Source: Planococcus chinensis (GTDB lineage Bacteria > Bacillota > Bacilli > Bacillales_A > Planococcaceae). From it: a DNA stretch of 64,000 nt. The stretch lies in NCBI RefSeq assembly GCF_020071995.1, contig NZ_JABWTK010000003.1, positions 338,659 to 402,658 on the forward strand, given 5' to 3'. This document shows, in pieces, positions 1 through 7,151 of the stretch. Each line of letters starts with the position of its first letter. Positions within the stretch are counted from its first letter, which is position 1. Both the position numbers and the translations under genes were made by a program. Below the pieces are notes generated by a model. It made no database searches. It saw only the letters and a program-made list of their open reading frames with translations, and was not told the origin of the DNA.

Positions 1-20
1 GAAAATCGAGCAGGAATATT

Positions 21-57
21 AAAAAAGCAGTGCGGAGAGTTCTCCGCACTGCTTTTT
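21..57. terminator. Bidirectional intrinsic terminator
   Basis: Long perfect hairpin with A-run on the left and T-run on the right. It can end the leftward yceI transcript and any rightward transcript entering the window. Confidence 0.85.
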
Positions 58-60
58 ACT

Positions 61-109
61 TTCGCTTTTACCTGTCAGAGCTGAACAGGCGCTTCCGCTT
101 TTCTTGTTG
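61..109 (-). repeat. Stop-codon-linked GAAAAGCGG repeat, copy 1
   Basis: On the minus strand the core GAAAAGCGGAAGCGCC (88-103) follows the yceI stop codon after six bases and runs into a small CCTGT/ACAGG hairpin. It belongs to the same family as copies at 6681-6718, 47739-47828 and 50040-50096. Confidence 0.75.
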
Positions 110-631
110 TTATGCAGGGTTTGCTTGCAGTTCAAGGGAGATTTTGATGTCTTCCCCAACCAGGACGCCGCCAGTTTCAAGTGCTTGGTTCCAAGTAAGA
201 CCAAAGTCTTTGCGGTTTACTTTGCCTTCTGCATTAAAAGCCACTACTTCTACGCCCCAAGGATTCGTGCCTTTGCCGCCGTATTCTACTTCGAAGGTAG
301 CAGGGCGTGTGATGCCTTTGATAGTAAGGTCGCCTGTCAATTCATACTCGTCATCTTTTTTCTTGATGTCGTTTGCTTTGAATGTGATGTGCGGGTGATT
401 CTCCGCATCGAAGAAATCAGCGGAGCGCAAGTGGTTATCGCGGTCTGCATTATTTGTGTTAATGCTTGCTACGTCGATTTTAAAATCGATCAAAGCGCCG
501 TTTAAATCTTCTTCGTTCGCTTCAACTTCAGCGTCGAATGAAGTGAAAGAGCCTTTTACTTTTGAGATCATCATGTGTTTTACTGAGAAGCCGATTTCTG
601 AGTGAGCTGCGTCGAGTGTCCATCTTTTCAT
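110..631 (-). CDS. YceI family protein
   Basis: 173 residues, typical for the YceI/polyisoprenoid-binding lipocalin-like family. The start MKRWTLDAAHSEIGFSVKHM and the later GDLTIKGITRPATFEVEYGG stretch are hallmark family segments. No signal peptide is visible, so this is a cytoplasmic form as in other Bacillales. YceI proteins form a beta barrel that can hold a long isoprenoid or similar amphipathic ligand; the physiological role here is unknown. A strong TAGGAGG ribosome site precedes the ATG. Its promoter (665-693) has a perfect TCTCGAATTCGAGA palindrome upstream, nearly the same as the one at the dioxygenase gene at 15190, suggesting common control by a quinone-sensing MarR-type repressor. 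Confidence 0.9.
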   Translation of the reverse strand: MKRWTLDAAHSEIGFSVKHMMISKVKGSFTSFDAEVEANEEDLNGALIDFKIDVASINTNNADRDNHLRSADFFDAENHPHITFKANDIKKKDDEYELTGDLTIKGITRPATFEVEYGGKGTNPWGVEVVAFNAEGKVNRKDFGLTWNQALETGGVLVGEDIKISLELQANPA

Positions 632-664
632 GTATAATTCCTCCTAAATAATCTATCTATTTCA

Positions 665-725
665 ACTATATAATGGTGAAGTCTCAAAGTCAATAGTCTT
701 TATTTAATAATTCTCGAATTCGAGA
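665..725 (-). promoter_or_regulatory. yceI promoter and MhqR-like palindrome
   Basis: On the minus strand: TTGACT (688-693), 17-base spacer, TATAGT (665-670). Upstream of the -35 lies the perfect 14-base palindrome TCTCGAATTCGAGA (712-725). From memory this matches the core of the B. subtilis MhqR operator; the regulator itself is not in this window. Confidence 0.6.
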
Positions 726-767
726 TATTTTTTTATCGGTCTTTAGAACGGAACATGCAGCTATCAC

Positions 768-796
768 TTGTCAAATCAACAATAAAATCGGATACT
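768..796 (+). promoter_or_regulatory. Probable sigma-A promoter for murB
   Basis: TTGTCA (768-773), 17-base spacer, GATACT (791-796), followed by a short leader to the murB ATG at 832. Confidence 0.55.
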
Positions 797-831
797 AATA
801 GAAGCGAAAAGTTAGAAGGGATTTGCTTTAA

Positions 832-1749
832 ATGATGAAAGAACAATGGTTAAGTGATTTACGCCGCTTTTTGGCTGATGATCACGTGAAAATGGATGAA
901 CCGCTACATTTACATACATTAACACGAATGGGTGGACCAGCTGATATTTTTGTAACCCCTACAACCGAAGACGAAACTGCTTATGCAGTTAAATATGCAT
1001 ATGAAAATAAAATACCGCTATTGCTGCTTGGCAATGGTTCGAATATGGTGGTCCGTGACGGCGGCGTCCGGGGAATTGTCTTGAACTTGAAAAGCCTGCG
1101 TACAGTCCGCATTGAAGGTACATCCGTTTATGCCCAAGGCGGCGCCAATATTAAGGAAGTTTCCAAAATAGCAGCGTCCAACCGGCTGACAGGCTTTGAA
1201 TTTGCCTGCGGCATCCCGGGTTCTATCGGCGGTGCTATGGCAATGAACGCCGGCGCATACGGCGGAGAAATCAAAGACATTATCCGGCAAGCTACGGTAT
1301 TGACCCGCGAAGGGGAAAAACTGGTTTTATCTAAGGAAGATTTAGAACTGGGCTACCGGAAAAGCATCATTATCAAAAAAGGCTATTACGTCTTGTCAGC
1401 TGAGTTTTCGTTGGAGTTCGGCAAACAGGCTGCCATTGATGCGAAAATGAGCGATTTGACGATTCAACGCGAAACCAAGCAGCCGCTTGAGTTTCCTTCA
1501 GCGGGCAGTGTCTTTAAACGGCCGCCTGGCAACTTTGCCGGCAAACTGATCCAGGAAAGCGGACTTCAAGGCAAAGGGTTTGGCGGAGCGGAAGTTTCGA
1601 CGAAGCATGCAGGCTTTATCGTCAACAAAAACAATGCGACGGCAAATGATTATATCCAAACGATTGAAATGGTCAAAGCTGCCGTCTTTGAAAAATTCGG
1701 CATTGATCTGGAACTGGAAGTCAAGATCGTCGGAGAAGATGCAATTTAA
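832..1749 (+). CDS. murB: UDP-N-acetylenolpyruvoylglucosamine reductase MurB
   Basis: FAD-dependent reduction of UDP-GlcNAc-enolpyruvate to UDP-MurNAc, a committed cytoplasmic step of peptidoglycan precursor synthesis. At 305 residues it has the length of Gram-positive MurB. Visible hallmarks are the FAD-binding segment LLLLGNGSNMVV, the GCGIPGSIGGAMAMNAGAYG loop near residue 125-140, and SAGSVFKRPPGNFAGKLIQ (catalytic Ser region) followed by HAGFIVN. The start is ATG-ATG (832 or 835) behind GAAGGG. Monocistronic: own promoter and a strong terminator at 1751-1787. Confidence 0.97.
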   Translation: MMKEQWLSDLRRFLADDHVKMDEPLHLHTLTRMGGPADIFVTPTTEDETAYAVKYAYENKIPLLLLGNGSNMVVRDGGVRGIVLNLKSLRTVRIEGTSVYAQGGANIKEVSKIAASNRLTGFEFACGIPGSIGGAMAMNAGAYGGEIKDIIRQATVLTREGEKLVLSKEDLELGYRKSIIIKKGYYVLSAEFSLEFGKQAAIDAKMSDLTIQRETKQPLEFPSAGSVFKRPPGNFAGKLIQESGLQGKGFGGAEVSTKHAGFIVNKNNATANDYIQTIEMVKAAVFEKFGIDLELEVKIVGEDAI

Positions 1750-1750
1750 C

Positions 1751-1787
1751 AAAAGCGATGTGCCCTTGAAGGGGCCATCGCTTTTTT
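1751..1787 (+). terminator. Terminator after murB
   Basis: AAAAGCGATG stem, GCCCC/GGGGC inner stem and six T residues directly behind the murB stop codon. Confidence 0.85.
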
Positions 1788-1893
1788 CTATGGAGGTATA
1801 CGCTTTTCATTTTCCTATTAAAGGAATTTCTTCCTCTGCGGTCGAAAAGATATAAGAGTACAAATTACACAATAGACACGAGGAGGAAAAAAA

Positions 1894-4260
1894 GTGGGGG
1901 AAAAGCCGAAGAATAGAAAGTGGCTGAAGTGGTTATTAGGGACGATGGGGGTATTGCTTGTGCTGGCAGTTGCAGCGCTTGTTTTTGTAAACGTTTACAT
2001 AGGGAAGTCGAGTCCGGTGATTGAAGGGGAGAATACGGTGGCCATACTGGACGGGGACGTAAAAGTCACGCGCGATGAAATCGGAGTGCCGCATATCAAA
2101 GCGGATTCTGACGCGGATTTGTACCGGGCACAAGGATATGTGCAAGCTCAGGACCGGATGTTTCAGATGGATTTGTCGCGCCGGCAGGCAAGCGGCCGCT
2201 TAGCGGAAGTGGTGGGTGCGGCAGCTGTCGATACAGACAAATTCTTCCGGACATTCAGCTTGCGAGATGCAGCTGAAAAATCATGGGATGGCTATAACGA
2301 TGAAGCCAAGCAAGTGCTTGAATGGTACGCAGAAGGCGTCAATGCTTATATGGAAGAAGCAAAAGAAGAAGGGACGTTGAGCTACGAATTTGCTTTGCTC
2401 GGGTATGAACCGGAGGAGTGGACGCCGGTCGATTCATTGACCATCGGCAAATTCATGGCATATGACTTGGGAGGCAACTGGTCGACGCTTGCCATCCGCC
2501 ACTGGGCACTTAATGAGTTTTCGGAAGAAAAGGCGCGGGAACTGTTTATCAAGTATCCGGAAAATGCGCCGTCCATCATCGAAGCGAATTTGGAGCAGCC
2601 GGTGAAGGTGGCCGGACAATTTGATGCATCGGTCATTCCGCCTGAATTCAATGGCAGCAACAACTGGGTCGTGTCAGGAGATAAAACCGAAAGCGGAAAA
2701 CCGCTGCTCGCAGACGATCCGCATCTTGGACTCAGTACACCGTCTATCTGGTATCAAATGCATTTGGAATCGCCTGAGCAAAATGTCAGCGGCGTCATCT
2801 TTGCCGGCATTCCGGGCATTATTCTTGGGCATAATGAAGAAATTGCCTGGGGTGTGACGAATGTCGGGCCGGATGTGCAGGATCTTTACATTGAAACGCC
2901 GAACCCGGATGATCCGACCCAGTTCCGCTATGAAGGCAAATGGGAACAGGCGGAAGTACGGAATGAGCCTATCAAAGTGAAAGATGGAAAAACCGAAGAG
3001 TTCGAAGTGGTCGTAACTCGCCACGGCCCAATCATTTCAAATGTGCTTTATGAAGAAGAAGACCCGGGAGCGCTGTTCTCGATGCAATGGACAGCGCTCG
3101 AGCCGACACTTGAATTGCAGGCAGTGCTAAGCTTCAATAAAGCTTCCAACTGGGAAGAGTTTGAAATAGCACTGGAGGATTTCCAGGCGCCTGCCCAGAA
3201 CTTCGTGTTCGCTTCAACGGACGGAACGATTGCGTATAAAGCGAATGGCCGGATTCCGCTGCGCAAATCCGGAGACGGCCAGCTGCCGGTGCCAGGCGAT
3301 TCAGCCGATTATGGCTGGGAAGGATATGTGCCGTTTGATGAATTGCCGAAGGCGGTGAACCCGGAAAATGGCTTTATTGCGACGGCGAACAATGAAGTGG
3401 TCGACGATTCTTACCCTTACCACATCACGGATTTCTGGGCGCAGCCGTACCGCTATGAACGGATTGCGGAAGTACTCGAAGCTTCGGATGACTTAACGCC
3501 CGAAGACATGATGGCGCTTCAGATGGACCAGAAGAATTTATACGCGGCTGAATTTCTGGATAGCATGATTGCAGCGGTTGAAGGGGAAACGGACGAATAC
3601 GATGACTTGTTCGAAATGATGAAGAAATGGGACCAAGTGGACAGCAAAGATCAGGCAGCACCGCTTGTGTTTCATAAATGGATAAAGCAATTGCCGAAAA
3701 CGATGCTGGCGAAAGACTTCCCTGAAGATGTCTATGAATTGCTGCCTGGCAAAAACCATATCACGGATCAGATGATGCGGGAGGCGTTCAGCGGCGAGGA
3801 AGGTGAATGGGTTACCGAATACGGCGGCACAGGCAAATGGCTGACCGATGCGCTCAAAACAAGTTTGGGTGAAATTGAAGAAGAATTCGGCAAAGATTTT
3901 AACGATTGGAAATGGGGAGAAGACCATCAATTGACGTTCCCGCATCCGATAGCTGGTGCTTCTCCGGTGCTTGGGCAATTCTTGAATCCGGATCCGGTGC
4001 CGATCGGCGGGTCGAACATTACGGTCCAGGCGGCGGCTTTTGATGCCGAAGGCAATGTGAACCACGGTGCTTCGTGGCGGTTTGTCGCAGACTTAAGTGA
4101 TTTGTCGAGCGCTTACCATATTGTCGGGCCGGGGCTCAGCGGCCATATGAAATCGGATTACTTCCATAACCAGGTGGATGATTGGGCCGAAGGGGATTAC
4201 CACGAAACAAAAATCGGGGAAGAGGCAGAAGGAAGCACATTAATTTTAACGGCTGATTGA
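1894..4260 (+). CDS. Penicillin acylase family protein (Ntn hydrolase)
   Basis: 788 residues from a GTG start behind GAGGAGG. One N-terminal membrane segment (about 13-34) suggests an exported, membrane-tethered enzyme. The order alpha chain, spacer, beta chain of penicillin/acyl-homoserine-lactone acylases is recognisable: EIGVPHIKADSDADLYRAQGY near residue 62 and QDRMFQMDLSRRQASGRL near 86. The autocatalytic nucleophile is probably Ser255 in FNGSNNWVVSGDK, where self-cleavage would create the N-terminal serine. Substrates in the family are amides with acyl side chains (penicillins, N-acyl-homoserine lactones, cyclic lipopeptides); the true substrate cannot be read from sequence. Followed closely by two fluoride-channel genes. 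Confidence 0.93.
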   Translation: MGEKPKNRKWLKWLLGTMGVLLVLAVAALVFVNVYIGKSSPVIEGENTVAILDGDVKVTRDEIGVPHIKADSDADLYRAQGYVQAQDRMFQMDLSRRQASGRLAEVVGAAAVDTDKFFRTFSLRDAAEKSWDGYNDEAKQVLEWYAEGVNAYMEEAKEEGTLSYEFALLGYEPEEWTPVDSLTIGKFMAYDLGGNWSTLAIRHWALNEFSEEKARELFIKYPENAPSIIEANLEQPVKVAGQFDASVIPPEFNGSNNWVVSGDKTESGKPLLADDPHLGLSTPSIWYQMHLESPEQNVSGVIFAGIPGIILGHNEEIAWGVTNVGPDVQDLYIETPNPDDPTQFRYEGKWEQAEVRNEPIKVKDGKTEEFEVVVTRHGPIISNVLYEEEDPGALFSMQWTALEPTLELQAVLSFNKASNWEEFEIALEDFQAPAQNFVFASTDGTIAYKANGRIPLRKSGDGQLPVPGDSADYGWEGYVPFDELPKAVNPENGFIATANNEVVDDSYPYHITDFWAQPYRYERIAEVLEASDDLTPEDMMALQMDQKNLYAAEFLDSMIAAVEGETDEYDDLFEMMKKWDQVDSKDQAAPLVFHKWIKQLPKTMLAKDFPEDVYELLPGKNHITDQMMREAFSGEEGEWVTEYGGTGKWLTDALKTSLGEIEEEFGKDFNDWKWGEDHQLTFPHPIAGASPVLGQFLNPDPVPIGGSNITVQAAAFDAEGNVNHGASWRFVADLSDLSSAYHIVGPGLSGHMKSDYFHNQVDDWAEGDYHETKIGEEAEGSTLILTAD

Positions 4261-4295
4261 GTTATACTGAAAGAAAACGATATGGGGCGGTTTTC

Positions 4296-4649
4296 TTGAA
4301 ACGACTATTAGCGGTCGGCTTCGGCGGGATGGCGGGTTCCCTGCTCCGGGCCGGTGTTTATGCAGCGGTAACTTCTGCTGGCGGTTTATGGGCAGTGAAT
4401 CTTGCGGGCAGTTTGCTGATCGGTTTTATCGCAGCCCGTTTTCCGGGTAAATCGGCTGAATTCCGGCTGTTTCTATCAACCGGCCTCATTGGTTCTTTTA
4501 CGACATTCTCCGCCTTTTCCGCTGACTGGTTTCGCCTGATGGAAACTTCCTTCTGGCAAGGAATGGTGTTTGCTGTTTCCATGACCGCAGCTTCTGTAAT
4601 GGCTGCAGCGGCAGGATTGGCGCTTGGCAGAAAGCGGGGAGCCAGATGA
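4296..4649 (+). CDS. crcB: Fluoride channel subunit CrcB/FluC, copy 1
   Basis: About 117 residues with four predicted membrane helices. The family motif appears as GSFTTFSAFSADWF, and the GG-x-x-G-S-x-x-R motif near the N terminus is present. FluC proteins form dual-topology dimers that let fluoride leave the cell. The open frame extends upstream to a TTG at 4257 overlapping the acylase stop, but the TTG at 4296 has GGGGCGG five bases before it and gives the usual FluC N terminus (MKRLLAVGFGGMAG), so it is preferred. Its stop overlaps the next crcB start. No fluoride riboswitch fits in the short gap. Confidence 0.9.
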   Translation: MKRLLAVGFGGMAGSLLRAGVYAAVTSAGGLWAVNLAGSLLIGFIAARFPGKSAEFRLFLSTGLIGSFTTFSAFSADWFRLMETSFWQGMVFAVSMTAASVMAAAAGLALGRKRGAR

Positions 4650-4975
4650 TTGCAATTGCTGTAGGCGGATTTTTCGGTGCCATGGCGCGGTACGGATTTT
4701 ACTGGCTGGCAGAAAGCCGGGCGAAGCATCCGAAATTCGCAACCTGGTTCGTCAATAGCGCCGGTTCGTTCGCAATGGGTGCGTTAATCGGCTCTGGAAA
4801 CCATTCGGCTTTCTGGCTGACGGGCTTTCTCGGAGCCTTCACCACGTTTTCTACGATGGCATTGGATGCTGTAAAAGACTTTGAGGACGGCAAATGGCTT
4901 CAAGGAATAAGTTATTTGGCGTTCACCTTGCTTAGCGGAATTGTCTTGTTCGGTGCGGCATACACTTGGCTATAG
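4646..4975 (+). CDS. crcB: Fluoride channel subunit CrcB/FluC, copy 2
   Basis: 109 residues, four membrane helices, motif GAFTTFSTMALDAV and N-terminal VGGFFGAMARYGFYW. It starts inside the last codon of copy 1 (ATGA overlap), so the two are translationally coupled. Paired crcB genes are common in Bacillales, where the two subunits probably form an antiparallel heterodimer; that pairing is inference here. A degenerate terminator follows at once at 4976-5014. Confidence 0.93.
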   Translation: MIAIAVGGFFGAMARYGFYWLAESRAKHPKFATWFVNSAGSFAMGALIGSGNHSAFWLTGFLGAFTTFSTMALDAVKDFEDGKWLQGISYLAFTLLSGIVLFGAAYTWL

Positions 4976-5014
4976 AAAAGGAGTTGGGGTCTTAATGGAT
5001 ACCAAGAACTCTTG
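4976..5014 (+). terminator. Degenerate terminator hairpin after crcB pair
   Basis: AAAAGGAGTTGG (4976-4987) pairs with CCAAGAACTCTT (5002-5013). It begins exactly like the good terminator at 5575-5613 but lacks a T-run. It looks like a decayed copy of that terminator on the other side of element A. Confidence 0.5.
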
Positions 5015-5016
5015 CT

Positions 5017-5572
5017 TATAGACAAAAGAATTTTTACACATGATAGCGGAAGTAACATATAACAGGACATCCCGGATCCTCCGTTTCAGCCGGACGCGTT
5101 CCGCGGGCTTGCGCCGAACTAACTCGGAACTGGCGTCCCGAGTGGATTTCGGCACTTCGCTATCCCGCAGGAGTCGCCGGCTTCCACTCTGGATTCTGAA
5201 CCTGAAGGCTATCCAGAGGTGTCGCTTTACCTCATAAGGTGTCTGTTTAAGCTTCAACCCGATTCACATTCACCATCGAATCAAAGAGGGACACTCCAAC
5301 CGGTTCGGCCACGGAGACTCCTGTGGGACAGCGAAAGCTGAAGACCCCGCAGGCAAGACATTGGCCGAAGAAAGTGAGGCCATGTCTTTGCGACGAAGCT
5401 AGCGCAGCGATGCAACGCTCTTTCATGTTTCGAAGCTAGCGAAGCGATGCAGAAACAGGAGCAGCGGGTTTTCAGAGCGGCGAGGAGGCTGAAGCTGAGC
5501 CCACGGAAAGCAAAGTGGCCAGTTCGGTTGGTTTTATCCGTCTGTATTTATCCAATCTAAAATTTGTCTATA
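5017..5572. repeat. Non-coding repeat element A
   Basis: 556 bases without a convincing gene. It is bounded by the perfect 10-base inverted repeat TATAGACAAA (5017-5026) and TTTGTCTATA (5563-5572). Inside are a G+C-rich left part (about 5075-5215) and a right part (about 5297-5531) that is itself bounded by an imperfect inverted repeat (CCAACCGG...CGGCCAC against GTGGCC...CGGTTGG). The left part resembles the complement of 26345-26460 and the right end (GGTTGGTTTTAT at 5526-5537) matches the complement of 26197-26208, so this is the same family as element B. The motif CGAAGCTAGCG-(A)AGCGATGCA occurs twice near 5393-5455. No transposase is encoded. Confidence 0.7.
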
Positions 5573-5574
5573 GT

Positions 5575-5613
5575 AAAAAGGAGTTGGCCCCAAACGGGTG
5601 CCAACTCCTTTTT
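5575..5613. terminator. Bidirectional terminator at the P1 peptidase 3' end
   Basis: AAAAAGGAGTTGG (5575-5587) and CCAACTCCTTTTT (5601-5613) form a long hairpin with A and T runs on both sides. It overlaps the stop codon of the leftward peptidase gene. Confidence 0.85.
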
Positions 5614-6610
5614 AATTAAATGCGCCTTTTTCAATTACGCGGCCTAAACGTCCCGTGGTCGTTTCTGCATGGAACAGCGACTGGTAAATGGCTTCTTCCG
5701 TCGCTTCGACACTCGCCTGGAACAATTCATTCATCAGCGGATGGTCATCCCTTAGGATTCGGGAAGCTTCGAACGCCTCTTTTGCTTGATGTGAAATGCG
5801 CTGGGCATTGGAGAAGGCGATAATGATATCGCCGCTCCCATTGCTGATGGAGGTGCCGGTCCGCCCAAGTCCGATTGCCGCGCGTTTAGCCAGGCGCTTC
5901 AGCTGACGGCTGTCGAGCGGGGCATCAGTAGCGACAACAATAATAACGGAGCCGTCCGGCTTGTCAGGAGCCGGTTCATCAGCTATCCAGTTGGTCAGAA
6001 TGATGTCTTCTTTGCGCCCGAAATTGGTCAACGCCAGGACGCCGACTGTAAAACTGTTTTCCTCGGCCCGGGCGATGCGGGATGATGAACCAATGCCGCC
6101 TTTAACGCCGTAGCAGATCATGCCTTTGCCTGCTCCGACAGCACCTTGTAAAAAATCTTTGCGTGCATTATTAATGGCTTGTTCCGCATGAAGAGGTGTG
6201 ACGGCCATACGGCGCATTGAATTCAAATAACTGTCGTTGCATTCGCCGACCACTAAGTTAAGTGAACTGGTTGAGTCGCCGATTGCCGGATTTTCCCGCA
6301 ACATCCAATTCATCGTCCCTTGCAGTACAGCAGCGACACTGAATGTGTTTGTCAGCATAATCGGTGATTCCAAAAGTCCGAGCTCATCAATTTGGACGAG
6401 GCCGACTGTCTTGCCGAAGCCATTTAAGACAAAACTCGCCGCCGGCACTTTTTCTTCAAACCAGTTGTCCGGATGCGGCAATATAGCAGTGACGCCGGTA
6501 CGGACGGCTTCTGTTTCTGATATGTCTTCTTCCAATGTGACATGTCCGACGGTTACGCCTTCGACATCTGCAATCGAATTCAATTTCCCTTGTTCCACTA
6601 ACCTCACCAT
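5612..6610 (-). CDS. P1 family peptidase (DmpA-like aminopeptidase)
   Basis: 332 residues, typical of the DmpA/BapA family of self-cleaving N-terminal-nucleophile aminopeptidases (L-aminopeptidase/D-esterase, beta-peptidyl aminopeptidase). Visible marks are the N-terminal IADVEGVTVGHVT, the KGGIGSSSR turn, and ISNGSGDIIIAFS, in which Ser259 is the expected cleavage site and nucleophile. Probably cytoplasmic; substrate unknown. Start uncertain: a TATAAT at 6625-6630 (minus strand) would put transcription only about eight bases before the ATG at 6610, so a GTG at 6598 or TTG at 6583 may be used. Confidence 0.88.
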   Translation of the reverse strand: MVRLVEQGKLNSIADVEGVTVGHVTLEEDISETEAVRTGVTAILPHPDNWFEEKVPAASFVLNGFGKTVGLVQIDELGLLESPIMLTNTFSVAAVLQGTMNWMLRENPAIGDSTSSLNLVVGECNDSYLNSMRRMAVTPLHAEQAINNARKDFLQGAVGAGKGMICYGVKGGIGSSSRIARAEENSFTVGVLALTNFGRKEDIILTNWIADEPAPDKPDGSVIIVVATDAPLDSRQLKRLAKRAAIGLGRTGTSISNGSGDIIIAFSNAQRISHQAKEAFEASRILRDDHPLMNELFQASVEATEEAIYQSLFHAETTTGRLGRVIEKGAFN

Positions 6611-6632
6611 TTTCTTTTTGTTTGATTATACC

Positions 6633-6675
6633 AAAAAGAGCAGTTCCCAAAAATGCTTTCGGGAACCGCTCTTTC
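6633..6675. terminator. Terminator between usp and P1 peptidase
   Basis: AAAGAGC-GTTCCC arm pairs with GGGAAC-GCTCTTT; A/T runs on both sides. It ends the leftward sulP-usp transcript just upstream of the peptidase promoter. Confidence 0.75.
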
Positions 6676-6680
6676 TTATT

Positions 6681-6718
6681 GTCCAGATGCCGGCGCTAAA
6701 CCGGCGCTTCCGCTTTTC
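6681..6718 (-). repeat. Stop-codon-linked GAAAAGCGG repeat, copy 2
   Basis: On the minus strand GAAAAGCGGAAGCGCC (6703-6718) follows the usp stop codon with no gap and continues into a GCCGG/CCGGC hairpin. Confidence 0.75.
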
Positions 6719-7138
6719 TTATTTAACAATGATGACCGGTGCCTGCACGCGCTTGGCCACTTTGTGGCTGACGCTGCCAAGCACCATTTCCTGCAGTGAG
6801 TTCAAGCCGCGGCTGCCAATAAAAACGACATCGTAGCCGACTTCGTTGGCGTGCTTCACAATCGTAGGGCCGGGTATGCCGTGCAGGGTTTTGGTTTCAA
6901 ATGCCACTCCGGCGGAACGGAAAATTTCTTCAAGCGGCAATAAATGCCTGCGGCGCTCCAAATGGACTTCGTCGCTGCTTTGCCCGTGAAGGACTTCCGT
7001 ACGCCCTTTTTCGTAATCAATAACATACAGGAGCGTCACGACTGCATCCGGGTTTGATTTGGCCATCTTCACGGCTTCCTGGGCTGCCCGTTTCGAGTGG
7101 TCCGAGCCATCCGCTGCAACTAAAATCTTCTGATACAT
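6719..7138 (-). CDS. Universal stress protein UspA family
   Basis: 139 residues beginning MYQKILVAADGSDHSKRA, the classical USP nucleotide-binding fold. The ATP-binding signature G-x2-G-x9-G-(S/T) is seen at the C terminus as GSRGLNSLQEMVLGSVSHK. The ATG at 7138 has AAGGGGG nine to ten bases upstream; the frame extends further but without start signals. It lies 13 bases behind the SulP transporter gene in the same direction. A SulP-USP pair is recurrent in Firmicutes and suggests a regulatory role in anion or bicarbonate transport, which is inference. Confidence 0.93.
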   Translation of the reverse strand: MYQKILVAADGSDHSKRAAQEAVKMAKSNPDAVVTLLYVIDYEKGRTEVLHGQSSDEVHLERRRHLLPLEEIFRSAGVAFETKTLHGIPGPTIVKHANEVGYDVVFIGSRGLNSLQEMVLGSVSHKVAKRVQAPVIIVK

Positions 7139-7151
7139 TCCAAGTTCCCCC

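Noticed and set aside
5040..5257. Short frames on both strands of element A
   Set aside because: Arg-rich, no ribosome sites, not shared with element B, which is the same repeat family.
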